This document shows, piece by piece, positions 12,010 through 23,110 of a DNA stretch of 64,000 nt (its first letter is position 1; the number at the start of each line of letters is the position of its first letter). The notes below the pieces were generated by a model that was not told where the DNA came from, ran no database searches, and saw nothing but the letters and a program-made list of their open reading frames with translations. Made by a program: the position numbers and the translations under genes. The DNA comes from Ceratotherium simum simum (taxonomy: Eukaryota > Chordata > Mammalia > Perissodactyla > Rhinocerotidae), in the NCBI RefSeq assembly GCF_000283155.1, contig NW_004454197.1:16789753-16853752 (forward strand), given 5' to 3'.

Positions 12010-12400
12010 GCTCAAAAGTGGAGAAAATGGGAACTCTCACAAGCCACTGGTGGTGGTTAGTCACCACAAACATTTGGTAAAGCAATGAATTCACCATTTT
12101 AAATGAGTAACCCACTTCTAGAAACCTATGCCTAAGGAGTTAACTAAAATTGGGGACAAAGATTTATGTACAAATGCAATCCACGTGACTAAATTAATAA
12201 TGCTTTGAAACAATGTTTGAAATAATACTTTTGAAACACATATAAGAAAATAGATATCATGCTTTGAAGTTTTTTTTAAAGCAGTAATACTTTTTCAAGT
12301 TATTTAACCTTATTTTTCATGACAGAAGTAATACTTGAACATTTGAAATAGTGGATATTAGGAGGAACCTCATGAGATGACATTAAATAAATAAAAAGTA
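12010..12400 (+). repeat. Second ancient L1/HAL1 3' end
   Basis: 'gggaactctcacaagccactggtgg', 'cccacttctagaaacctatgcc' and 'gacaaagatttatgtacaaatgc' are L1M/HAL1 3' UTR phrases in order. They repeat the segment type at 11230, so this is a separate copy or a tandem arrangement. Confidence 0.5.
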
Positions 12401-12690
12401 TATGCAACTATATATGCAGTGCCGTTCTACTTTTTTATATATTTTTATGCAAGTACATGTTTGTTTGTCTTACTGGCACCAGGAAACTTCACCCTTCCCA
12501 CACATCCCATAGCTATAGCCTCTATAGTTTTTGACAATGAACAAGACACGGCAAACAATTTAGATCAAAGACTCCTAAGGTTATTTCACCAATTTTGCGT
12601 CACTGGAATAGGCTATGCCCCCTTTTCTGACATGATGCTAAAAAAGGAACACCTTAATTAAGGACCTGTTGCCATATTACAATATCCTCT
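12401..12690. other. No recognised feature
   Basis: Contains an 80-codon plus-strand open frame (12419-12661) with a hydrophobic start. No family recognised and no codon or splice evidence, so it is left uncalled. Confidence 0.35.
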
Positions 12691-12694
12691 CAAT

Positions 12695-13225
12695 TGTCTC
12701 CCGGCACACCCCCGTCCTTCTCAGCACCTTCCCGGTACTACAGGGCTGAAAGCCTGGAAACTACATTTCGAAAACTCCCTTGTCTGCAGGATTTTAGTTA
12801 GATTCAGCTACTGAGAGGCATTCCTTTGGGATCTGGAAGGCAGAAGAGAAGGGGGAGCCATGACTTTGTCCCACAGCGGCTACAGGCAGGCTCATGGGCA
12901 TCAGCAGACGGCAGACACATGGATGCACCAACAGATTCCAGGTTTCTCCCTAAAAATGACTCATGTTGCTGCCACAAGCTGTTGAGATCATCAGGAGCAC
13001 ACCCTCTGGGATTCCTGCAGCCTTCTGATCTCCAAGAAAGGTTCTCTAGGATTCCTTCTTTCCAGATGTCCTAAAAGCCAGCAGCGCCCTCCTTGCCCTT
13101 CTCTCTCCTGCCCGGCTCTTCTAAAGGTTGTGTCAGCTCCTAGTTCCCTATATTAACTCTCCTTCTGATTAAAATACCTGGAGCGGTTGCTCTGGCCCTG
13201 CCCAACCCCTGACTGATAGGACTTC
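12695..13225 (+). repeat. Old ERVL-type LTR
   Basis: The ending 'ctccttctgattaaaatacctggagcggttgctctg ... cctgactgatag' matches the 3' end of several ERVL-group LTRs. Upstream sequence is compatible with a U3 of about 500 bp. Boundaries approximate. Confidence 0.5.
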
Positions 13226-13454
13226 CAAATTCAGACTGCTCATGTCTGCATAACAACCCACATCCCGTCAAAAAAGGCATTGGCAGGAAAGAAAAATAGG
13301 AACACACCTGTGGATATTTGTGTTTTCAGAAATTCCATTAAAATGTTTACCTTCTTGACATTTCATGATCTGAAATATGAGCAACTAAGCATCTAGAAAC
13401 TCCAGCATTCCTGACTTCTAGGTGTTCAGCAGGACACGGTAAAATCATGGTTCT

Positions 13455-13675
13455 TTTCCCGAGGTGACTTTGTCCCCTCCCACTCTGGGACATTTGGCAA
13501 TATTTGATGGCATTGTTGGGTGTCACTCTGGGAGGAAGGGGTTTTGCTACCAGCATCTAATGTGTAAAGGCCAGAGATGCTGCTATACATCCTGCAATGC
13601 ACTGGAAGCCCCCACAACAGAGAATCATCGGACCTGAAACATCCCTGGTGCCGAGGTGAAGAAAAGCTGCCTTGA
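13455..13675 (+). repeat. MER5A-like hAT DNA transposon
   Basis: Good match by eye to MER5A, a non-autonomous hAT-Charlie element: 'gggacatttggcaatatttgatgg', 'ttgggtgtcactctggg', 'agatgctgctatacatcctgcaatgcac', 'cccccacaacagagaatcat', 'ggtgccgaggtga'. Almost full length. Confidence 0.85.
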
Positions 13676-13959
13676 ATCTTTTTCATCAGTCTTCCAAGAT
13701 CCTTACATCAAAAGCTCAACGTACACAAATTTTATCTTCTATATGATAAGGGATGAGAAATCTCTGCCATTAATTCCAAAAACGGGCCGTGGTTGGGACG
13801 TGCGCTATAGATGAGGGAGGAATGCAAGTTGAAGAAGAGGCCATCCTCCTTCCCAGATCTTTAACCCGGGTAACAGGAACCAGAGGAGAGCTGATCACAG
13901 AACAAAGCAAAGAGAAAAGATTCTCAAGCTTAGAAATTAGGGCTCTCTCTCTCCTGCAA

Positions 13960-14085
13960 AATAATGACAGTGTTTATTTTTGTGACCAATTATGGATGCC
14001 TTTTCTGTCCCTTTTTATACTTTTCCATATTTTCCAAATTTTATATAATGGTCATACATTACTTCTGTGATTGTTAAAAAAAATC
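13960..14085 (+). repeat. L1 3' tail fragment
   Basis: 'cttttccatattttccaaattttatataatgg' then 'attacttctgtgattg' and an A-run resembles the terminal segment of old L1ME/HAL1 copies. Confidence 0.45.
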
Positions 14086-15622
14086 AATAAGCACTATATT
14101 TTAAAATAGACAGAATGAGAATAAGCAGCCCTTTTGAGGAAATATTCTAGTCACACTGCAGCAAGTACTTTACATCATCTCTGAAATCCTCATGGGAAAT
14201 AGAGACAAATAGAAAAATTATACAACTCCCACCAACGTTATTGTTCTGCTTTATAACTACGCACTCGCCCACCAAATTCCATTAACAAGGTTCCTCAGAT
14301 GTACCCAAGATGGTCAGGAATGAATTGTAAATTTTGCCACAGCGAGTTTGGTGTGCAGGAACAAGGGTCCCACTCTGTCTGGATCAAGAGATTGCACTTC
14401 AGAGGATACAGAGGCCTCATGAGAGGGGGAAAGAGGCAGCCTCCTCCTGGGATCCCCCAGGAGGCAGGCCAGGCATTCACACTTGATGTCTAAGGCCCCT
14501 GAGCATGAAATTCTGTCAGCTCAGAATTACACGTATCCATAAATAGCAACATTTTGTGGAGCGATGGTATTTTGACTGAAGGCTGGCTTTTAATCAGATT
14601 CCCAGTGGGTTAGCCCTGCAGATTCCCCTGTGATCCCCAAGGGACAAAACCAGAGCAGGGACTCCCACAGAGCAACCCACAACTCTGGGGGACTGGATGT
14701 CAGCTCCGGGCTCTGTCTTCCCATTGGAGGAACCAAAGGCTCCTGCCTGGAGGGGGCAATGCGGTCAGCGTGTAGCCGGGCCTCTCACCCTTCTAATGCC
14801 GTCTGTCCTGGTCTCTGTGGTGCGGCGGGTGCTTCAGCCTCCCTCCCATGTTCCAGGATTCTCTCAGTGATGTCTTGTCCATGAATGGTTGTTAGTTCTT
14901 CTTGTGAGGGGCAGCAAAGTCAGGAACGACCCATGTCGCCATCTTGGTGACATCACTTCAAGGCTAGCTTCTTATCCGTGGATTTCAAGGATGCAGCTCA
15001 TCTTGAAATTTAAAGACCCATAAAATATTTATTTTGTTATTTTAAATATTTGAATTGTTTATATACCATTGGGTCATATTTAGAACTAGGCCAACTGGTT
15101 CTCTGTCTCTTCTCTGGCAGCAACTTCCTCCCAGCTCTGAGAGGGAGGCCATAGCAAGAGCGCTCCTTAGCCATGAAACGTTCCATGAGACCCCTTATAA
15201 GCACAATCCATATCAGCTTCAGACCCTCCAGAAAACTCTGAGGAGTGATTAGCCTGTCTCCAGAGGGGTAGATGCACAGGCTACGGGGGGGATTTGATCA
15301 CCACCTCCCTGAGCTTGGAGTGGACCCAGATCCAGGGGGACCGACCTCTCCCATCAGTGGTGCACCTCTGAGAGGACTGAACAAGTTCTGTGGCAGGGAA
15401 AGATAATTTGTTATTTACAACCTCTCCACTACCTTCTAAGGAAAATAAACTCTAAGAGTCCTCTTTGCTGAGGGGGAGGGTAATGAGTGTGAGGATGTAG
15501 GACTTGAGAGACTAGGAGAATGACAGATAAATTGCTCACTCAAGACATGAAGGGATATAAAGAGATGGAAAACTATAGAAGGGAAGAAAGGTGAGGCTAG
15601 ACAGTGAGGTAGGAAGCGATGT
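14086..15622. other. No recognised feature
   Basis: About 1.5 kb with no identified repeat or gene. Open frames reach 84 residues and lack recognisable features. Confidence 0.4.
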
Positions 15623-15637
15623 AAAAGAGGAACTCTG

Positions 15638-15836
15638 GGGGGCCAGCCCGGTGGCCTAGTAGTTAGGTTCACGCACTGTGCTTGGGCAGCCGAGGGTTCA
15701 CGGGTTCAGATCCCAGGCGTGGTCCTGCACAGCGCTCATCAAGCCATGCTGTGGAGGCGACCCACATACAAAACAGAGGAAGATGGGCACAGATGTTAGC
15801 TCAAGGCCAATCTTCTTCACTAAAAAATAAATAAAT
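15638..15836 (+). mobile_element. ERE SINE, single-module tail
   Basis: tRNA-derived SINE of equine type. The head GGGCCAGCCCGGTGGCCTAG-like sequence is followed by a B-box-like GGGTTCAGATCCC, a body ending 'agatgggcacagatgttagctcaaggccaatcttcttcac' and an A-rich tail (TAAA)n. A perfect 15-bp target duplication AAAAGAGGAACTCTG lies at 15623-15637 and 15837-15851. Confidence 0.95.
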
Positions 15837-15952
15837 AAAAGAGGAACTCTGAGGGGAAAATGGTGGATGAGGATATCTGTAAATCAAACGTTGTGTGATG
15901 GGTGATGTAACCCTATCTTCCATTTCCCGTTAAAGTATAAACTTCTTGCTAA

Positions 15953-16615
15953 TGTAGCGGGAAGAGGGAGAATCTCCCTCTGCCCTTTCCCTTAAGGTTC
16001 TTCTGGCTGGCCAAATAATTATCAAGACAGGTTAGCAGGAGAAAATAATATCAAGTTTAATAACATGTATACATGGGAGAAAGCAGGGACACTGCGTTTC
16101 TCAACACAATAGCAGAAATTCTCATCTTAAATACCATATTCAGCCAATGACAAAGGAGGATTTTGGGGGTGGGGGCAGTCAGTTACAGGAGATTACCACT
16201 AAAGCACAGTAAACAAGAGTAAGGTTATTATGCAGATTTAAGGCCTCACCTTCCACATTGATAAGCCTCTAGAAATGAGGCCATCCCCCCCTCTTCCCAA
16301 AACAGAGAGGGAGATACCTTTACAAATGGAGATTTCCCTTATAAATGTAAATGATTGTCTGGTAACTCCTCGCAGGGTCATCCAGAGAATGTGCCCAGAG
16401 AGACAGAACTTCTGATAAGAGGGGCTTGTTGGTGCCTTTCCTATTGTAACATTTACCCTACGTTATCTTTACAGCCATCATGATAGATCTGTTCCAGGAA
16501 GGAGCCACCATGTCAAATTTTTTTAGGCAGTTAGTGGGGGAGGTCAAATGTCCCTAGAGAAAACAACCAAGGTAAAGAGATAGATTTCAGGGTGGCCAAA
16601 TCTTGATCTCCCACA
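15953..16615 (-). mobile_element. Solo LTR of an endogenous retrovirus, copy 2
   Basis: Reverse-complement counterpart of 4402-5065, 663 bp. On the plus strand it runs from TGTAGCGGGAAG to GATCTCCCACA, flanked by CTAA at 15949-15952 and 16616-16619 (a 4-bp target duplication different from copy 1). Read on the minus strand it keeps the TATTTAAG box, the ATTAAA signal and TG...CA ends. By eye the two copies differ at only a few dozen positions. The private duplications show two independent insertions that each lost their internal region. Confidence 0.9.
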
Positions 16616-16619
16616 CTAA

Positions 16620-16690
16620 TGAGCAAGGCCTTGTACATTGTAAGTATTTAATAAATATTTGTTGAATGAATGAATGAATGAATGGACAAA
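16620..16690 (+). repeat. L2/MIR-type 3' end with (TGAA)n
   Basis: 'ggccttgtacattgtaagtatttaataaatatttgttgaatgaatgaatg' is the common 3' terminus of L2/MIR elements, ending in TGAA repeats. It abuts the right edge of solo LTR copy 2. Confidence 0.6.
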
Positions 16691-17171
16691 GGATTGTTTA
16701 ACGGAGGTGGATTTTTCTCTTTGGGGGTACACAAAAGGTACTGAGTCTTCTCTTTCAGGCTGTTCCATTGTCTTTGTAATCATAGTTTTTAAAACTGCAT
16801 AAATTCCAACTTCCTGACATGCTAGAATTTACTTATTCGTTGTAATTTGATTGTTTCTTCTGTTTTTCTATCAGAGGCAAGGCGGCAGTGAACATCTTTG
16901 GACACACAGCCTTTTTCTGCATACACACTGACAATTGCTTTCCCAAAGGTGTGGGTCACAGCATACACTGACTTAGCCATGAGGCAGTTGGGGAATCACA
17001 GTTTGAACCGGATAGGAAGCTCAGAGCAGGCAGGTGTGGTTTAAGCCCCAGTTCCAACCAGTGGTCTTCATAGAAACTGGGTGGATGTGTGCATTGATCG
17101 TTGCATAAACCTCTCAGAGGCCACCTCAGGCTGAGCCCCGTGCTGTGTCCTGAGAATATAGAACTGCCTTT
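16691..17171. other. No recognised feature
   Basis: Spacer of about 480 bp. No gene or repeat recognised. Confidence 0.4.
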
Positions 17172-17187
17172 AAAAACCTTGGTCTGG

Positions 17188-17432
17188 GGCCAGCCCAGTG
17201 GTGTAGTGGTTGAGTTGGTGTGCTCTGCCTCGGCAGCCCAGGGTTTGTAGATTCAGATCCTGGGCGTGGACCTGAGCACTGCTCATCAAGCCGTGCTGTA
17301 GTGGCATCCCATACAAAAAATAGAGGAAGATGGGCACGGATATTAGCTCAGGGCCAATCTTCCTTGGCAAAAAGAGGAAAATTAGCAACAGAGGTTAGCT
17401 GACGGCCAATCTTCCTCACAAAAAAAAAAAAA
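17188..17432 (+). mobile_element. ERE SINE, duplicated tail module
   Basis: Head GGGCCAGCCCAGTGGTGTAG, B-box-like region 'gtagattcagatcctgg' and a tail module ('ttagctcagggccaatcttcct') that recurs once more as 'ttagctgacggccaatcttcct' before a poly(A). A 16-bp target duplication with one mismatch lies at 17172-17187 and 17433-17448. Confidence 0.93.
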
Positions 17433-17524
17433 AAAAACCTTCGTCTGGTGTGGGAGGCAAACTATGACCAAGTGATGAAGACCTAGTAAGATGAGTGCTG
17501 TTATACAGGTAAACTGAGGGTGTT

Positions 17525-18000
17525 TTTGAAGATAAAAGATGCCAGGATCTAATCTAACCTGGAATGAAGAGAAGAGAGAATGTCAGGGAAGATTCCTGGA
17601 GGAAGTGATGTCTACACTCTTTCTTAGAGGAGAAATGGAATGGGAAGGCAGAGACTTCCAGGCAAGGAGAAAACCACACACAAAGGCACAGATATGAAAA
17701 AGAACTGGGGCAAAGAGCACAGAATGTCACGTGTGTAATGGGAACTGGGGATACCACGGCTGAAAAGAGAAGCAGAAGAGGAGATATGAAGGTTCCTGAA
17801 TACGCTGCGGGAACTTGGGCATCACACCACAGGCAAAATGGTCACAAGCTGAGGAGTGACTGGCGTGATCAGATTCGCCACCTGTAAAGACCACGGAGGT
17901 CGAGAAAAGGCTGGCGGCAGGGAGACAGACATGAGTGATCCAGGATCTAAGTGTTGAGGGATGGCCTCAGTAACAAAAGCATCCTGGAAGGTGCAGGGAA
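17525..18000 (+). repeat. Unnamed ancient dispersed repeat, copy B
   Basis: 'gattcctggaggaagtgatgtc', 'acttccaggcaaggagaaaaccacacacaaaggcacag', 'gagtgactggcgtgatcagattcgcc' are phrases of a repeat common in mammalian genomes (shared with copies near 7240, 29040, 30500, 31470, 58800). Family name not known to me. Confidence 0.4.
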
Positions 18001-18374
18001 GGCACACCCAGGTTCAACAGAACTGCAAAGCTGAGCCACACCCACAAAAATTAATTTTTTCAACTTCCACAAGGAAGACAACTTCCTCTCACTTTTCTGG
18101 TTCAGTTCTAGCATGATTCCTCAGATTCCCAGTCTTTTGGATTTCTGGTCCAATTCTCTAATTCCACCTTCTGCTGATGACTCCTTGATGCCACCTTGTT
18201 ACCTGGATCGCACTCCATAATTGTCTACTAGTTTCTCCCTGGATCCTGACCCAGATTAGCTCAGAATGCTGCCTCTGCTGCACCTTGATGTGTGGATGTC
18301 GGATCCACCAACTGGTATCTTCATAGCACTCTGTGGCATCAACATTACAGCTCCATGTGTTCAATCTATAGGAA

Positions 18375-18843
18375 ACTGTATTAGTCTGGGTTCTCCAGAG
18401 ACATAGAACCAATAGGATATATATATATACATATAAATACACACACACACACAGAAATTTACTATAAGAAACTGGCTCATGCAATTATGGAATCTGAGAG
18501 GCCCCAAAATCTGCAGTCAGCAAGCTGGAGACCCAGGAGAGCTGATGGTGTAAGTTCCAGTCCAAGTCAGAGTCCAAAGGCAGGAGAAGACCACATCTCA
18601 GCTCAAAGACAGGTAGAGAGAAAGAGAATTCTTTCTTACTCAGGCTTATATTCTATTCAGGCCTTCGATGGGTTGGATGAGGCCCACCCACATTGGGGAG
18701 GGGAACTCGCTTTACGCAGTCTACCTATTCAAATGTTAATCTCATCCAGAAACACCCTCACAGACACACCCAGAAATAATGTTTAATCAAATATCTGGGT
18801 ACCCCATGTCCCAGTCAAGTTGACACATAAAATTAACCATCAG
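18375..18843 (+). repeat. Old mammalian interspersed repeat (TGTATTAGTCTGGGTTCTCC)
   Basis: The sequence starting TGTATTAGTCTGGGTTCTCC, with 'caagctggagacccaggagagctgatggtg', 'gatgaggcccacccacattggg' and ending 'gtcaagttgacacataaaattaaccatca' is a well-known dispersed mammalian repeat with TG...CA ends. Family assignment (LTR-like) is uncertain. A TA/CA microsatellite (about 18418-18452) lies inside it. Confidence 0.7.
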
Positions 18844-21800
18844 AGGAACTAAGAGGACTCCAGCCAGGATTTGGAAGCCTTGGAAACACCGGTGTCTGGA
18901 GCTGTGCCGTTCGGCAGGGTAGCCACACTCTGGAAATGTGGTGAGTCTGAACTGAGAAGTGCTCTAATAGCAAAATACCAGATTTCAAAGATTACTGCCA
19001 AACAAAAAAGGTAAAATATCTCGTGAATAATTTTACTCTGATTACACGTTAAATGACAATAATATTTGGATATATTGAGTTAAATAAAATATTTTATTAA
19101 AATTTATTTTACCTGTTTCCTTTTACGTTTTTAATGTGGCTGTCAGAAAATGTCAAATCATACATGCAGTTCGAATTCAATTTCTATGGGACAGTGGTGC
19201 TCCAGAGCGCTGGGTGGAAGTAGTAGTTAGCCAGGGTTAGGGGTGGCACCGAGGGTCCAGCTAAAAAAGTTAAAGTGCAGTTTTAGTCTTAATAAAGCAC
19301 TAGCTGGACTAACGGGGAAACTGAGATATCGGCCACTGATATGGGTTGAGCTTACATCGTTGGGGTGAGGGGCCACTGGCTTCCCTGGGTCTAGAACTCC
19401 CCAGATGCAGGCCATCTGGGCTTTGAGCTCATGAGTAAGACCAGACCCCACTCCAGGTGGAGTGGACACTGGCTTGGCTCAGGGACTGCACTGGCCAGAC
19501 TTCCGGGAGGAGGCCTCCGTGGTGCCGTGGCACCCTGCTGTGGAAGACGGTGCTGACACTTCTGCTGAATGCCTCCTTGCTTCTTTGAGTCAGTCAAGTC
19601 TGCTCAGGAGGAACAATAACCTTCTCTGAAGCAATTCCTGTTCCCTGTGATCAAATACATTGTAAGTTTGTGTTTCCAACTGAATAAAATCCTAAGGCTG
19701 CCTGATTTGGGCCAGAGGCCCCAATGCCCTATCATTAGACAAATAACAAGCCTTCCTTCTCTTTTGTTTGCTTTTCTAGGTACTGAGAGGTAATAGATAG
19801 AATTAATTCCCTTTACTGAGAAAATTTCAAATCCATTTGTAAATACTGGTTTGGTTCTTAAATGGTCCTTGAGAGGTGATACATAATTAAAGGCTGTTTA
19901 GATTTCACTTAAGCAAGAAGCTTCTGAGGCAGTCAGAGTGATGCTGCTGGAGGTGTGTGTTTACAGATCTTATTAAGGTCTTTAAGCACCTAGTGGGGCC
20001 TACCAGGCCTGGGCTTGCAAACGCCCAGGGCCTGAAGCAGGAAGCTATAGGGGAAGCCAGGCTGGGAGTTGAGGAGCTTCCCAGAGAAGAAGGAAGAAAG
20101 GAAGGGTGAACAAATAGCAGATGATACTGAAAATATCCACAAGAAAGGCCTGTCCCAGCCCATCCCTGTCGCCATGAGCTCACGGAGACGTCAGAGCTGT
20201 GGTGAGCTAGGGAGCATGGGTCCTGCTGGGATGGGGCTCAGAGTGGTCTTGGTGAAGTCCTCAAGATGTCCCAACATTCTGCCTTCCTTGCCAAGTAGTC
20301 ATCACCATGAAAGGGACCCCCTGGCCCCCCGGCCCTTTCCTGACAGGCCTCTGTCCCTCTCCTTGACATTCCATTGAGGTTCCTTTGGCAAAACAAGAGT
20401 GATGAGGTGTGACCATGAACCTGTCAGCATTTGTAGTTTTGCATCTCCTTGAGTCTGCAGGGAGTCAGCCCCGTTGCCTCCCACTCACTACCCTCCAACA
20501 AGTGTCCTGCCACACTGATCCCCGGGCTTCCCCAGGATGACAGGAAAGGAGGGGAAGTGGAGGAGGTCAACAGGAGGCCTGTGGGGTGAGCGCTGGGCCA
20601 GGCTAGGAAAGACTGTCGTGAGAGCCCAGGAAGCCCACCAGGAGGCAGAGGTGAGAGAGGGCCCTGCGCTGAAGAGTGGAGCTGGGTCTCTGTGCCACAT
20701 TATGCCACATTATGCCACATTATTGGTGGGCAGCGAGGACAACTGGGTCTGCTGGGGCTTGGACCTAAGGTGCACACAGCTGAATTTCAGATTAAGAATG
20801 TCAAACTATGTATGGCCTGAAAGTTCGTTTCCTCCCTGAGTGCCCACAGGCTGCATTCCAGGTGTCGAGACCTGAGGCAAGCATCAGCCACGAGGGCTCC
20901 GGGAGCACCCCCAGAGCCGCGAGGACACTGCGGAGACCTCACTGTGGCGGGAAGCAAAATTGCGGGGTGATTTATATGATCAGACTGACACATTCCACTC
21001 AGGACACCAGATTCACGGCTGTGACAGACACCACAATGTACCCATCCAATATCCATTACCCCCTTTCCTCTTACTTCCAGAGTCACTTGAGTTGGCAGCG
21101 TACCACCTAGAAAATGAGAGCGAGTGCCCATGTGCCAATGAGGCATGAGAGGAAGTCTGCTGGGAAAGTCTTGTTCTCCATAAACAGCACTGCCCCTTTC
21201 CCATGGTCACTGACTTCTGCTCTCTTCTCAGGATCTGAACTGGAGGCTGGAGAGGGAGCAGCCACCATTTTGCCATGAGAATTTCATGAGAATGAAAGTT
21301 GTCAGCAGAGAACAGCAGAACACAAAGAGAAGGAAGGAGCCTGGGGTACGGATGCCACCGTGCAGCAGCCACACCACATCTGGACTCCTATCCCAGATGT
21401 CTGGTTCCATGAAAAATAGATAAACCCCCTTCCTCCTTTAAGCTCTTCCTTTTCAGATTTCTCTAACTGCATCCTAATAAAGAGACACGATATTTTGTGA
21501 TTCACTAAGTAGAAGAAGTCTAAAACACTCATTGTTTAACTTGCCAGCTCCACAGACAACCAGATTCTGAAGAACTCAGAATTCTTTGGAGCCGCTGGAA
21601 GTTAGTCAATACCAAATGACCCCTGACACCCCACGCCCCACACAGCCCCCACTCCCCAATCCATGGCCTGGGTATATCCCTCAGGCCTGAATTCCCTGGA
21701 GACTTGGCCATGGCCATGAAACTGACTATAGAAGCATTAGCGTGGAATTTAAGAAATCAGTGGAAAGTAGGATACCGGGGTTTGTAGAAAAGGATTTAGA

Positions 21801-21970
21801 GTCATGTTTAGAATGTGCCGAGACACTGTAAGGATGAAGCAACACTGAGGCAGAGCCCTGCTACCCTGCAGGATAACTGATGCGGCCTGGCGCTAAAGGA
21901 TGTCCATGGACACAGAGCGGTAGAAACTGCACGTTCTGTGTGCAGACAGGGCCTGAGGCTCATCCACCAA
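18844..21970. other. No recognised gene; small tandem repeat inside
   Basis: About 3.1 kb with many short open frames on both strands (up to 119 residues), none recognisable. A perfect three-copy tandem of GCCACATTAT lies at 20693-20722. No mobile element identified with confidence. Confidence 0.4.
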
Positions 21971-21974
21971 GTCC

Positions 21975-22600
21975 TTGTCTGCGCTAGGGTCCCACCGGGA
22001 GACAGAATCTAGGCAGTTATGCGAACAGAGATAATTTAACACAAAGAATTGTTAACTAGGTGTACAGCTGTTAACTAGCTGACTGGAAGGGTGAAACGAG
22101 AACTCCAAGCTATTACAGAGGTAGTAACTGCAGGAAGCAGCGACTGTCGCTCGGATGGAGGAACAAAGGGAAGAAGTTGGAATTATGAAAACTTAGAAAC
22201 GTAGAGAAGGAGCCCCTTGTGCTGAAACTCAGACTGGGGAGCAGGGTCTCCAGCCAGTGCCGGGGCTCTGTGGCGAGGAGGAGCGGCGTGGGCGCCGTGA
22301 GTCTAGTTCTGCAGGAGCTGTAAAAACTGCAGGCTGGTGGCGGCGGCCGCCACCGACAGGAACTGCCTCTGCCTCTGCCGGGGTGAAGCAGCCTTGCTGG
22401 GGCGAAGGAGCGTGTTCCCCTGTCCCTCTCCAGCCCTGCGGTGGCCTTCCAGCGCCCCCTCCTGGTAAAGCCTGGCATAACAAAGCAGCTGGCAAAGCGG
22501 GAATGCGGCTCGTCGCGTCCCAGCTCCAACATCACAGAGCAGAGATGGAGGAGGGGCTCAGAGCTGAGAGACAATTATTTAATAACTGGCGCAAGGTCCC
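21975..22600 (+). repeat. Old interspersed repeat, GC-rich middle
   Basis: 'agataatttaacacaaagaattg', 'gaggaacaaagggaagaagttgg', 'gcagctggcaaagcgggaatg', 'ccaacatcacagagcagagatgg', 'gagctgagagacaattatttaataactggc' follow the order of a dispersed mammalian repeat that commonly has a GC-rich middle. Open frames here (for example the 153-residue minus frame 22113-22574) are therefore not taken as genes. Family not named. Confidence 0.5.
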
Positions 22601-22679
22601 TGCGGCAGATACTCGGGGAACAATGTTTGCCTTCATCTTCTGAAAGACGGCAATCAATAGAGGCCAGAAAATGGGTCTT

Positions 22680-23110
22680 GGAGGCTCAGAAGCATCTAAA
22701 CACATTGCGGGGTCGGGGAGGGGAGGGAGTCGTAAACCGGCGGAAATTAACAAGCCGCGTTGGGCTGGATTCCCGGGAGCCCCCCATTCTCACTCCTGGC
22801 AAATCGAACCAGGACGGAGGAAATAGGGGAGGGGAGGGACCCGCTGCGGGAAACAGCAGCTCGGGCCGAAGGAGCTCAGCCAGAGAGGCTGGAGAAGCGG
22901 AAAGAGAGGGCCCTGGGGTTCGCACCTCGGAAGTGGAGCTCAGCCAGGCAAGGCTGCAGCCGGTGCAGACAAGCTGGTCCTCAGCCAACGCTGGGTGAAG
23001 ACTTGGCCCGCACTGCGCTTGCCAGGAGGGAGAGGGGCCACGGGCTAGAGTCCTGCCCGCGTCAGGCGCCTGCCCCTTGTCACGTCACAGAGCGCGCGGG
23101 GATTGAAGCT
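22680..23110. other. CpG-enriched patch
   Basis: A locally GC-rich stretch with many CpGs compared with its surroundings (for example 'gcggggtcggggag', 'agtcgtaaaccggcgg', 'agagcgcgcgggg'). It could be a small CpG island or just a GC-rich remnant next to the repeat at 21975. No TATA box or convincing exon/splice pattern is seen. A 185-codon plus frame (22441-22998) runs from the repeat into it. Confidence 0.4.

Noticed and set aside
12419..12661. 80-codon plus frame with hydrophobic N-terminus
   Set aside because: Looks at first like a signal-anchored small protein, but it lies between decayed L1 and LTR remains and I recognise no family.
5066..15952. Possible provirus between the two LTRs
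   Set aside because: The LTRs are in opposite orientation with different target duplications, and the interval holds no gag, pol or env remains.
22113..22998. Overlapping 100-185 codon frames on both strands
   Set aside because: They lie in a GC-rich interspersed repeat and the adjoining CpG-rich patch. No domain, no splice pattern, and all frames are open because stop codons are rare in GC-rich DNA.
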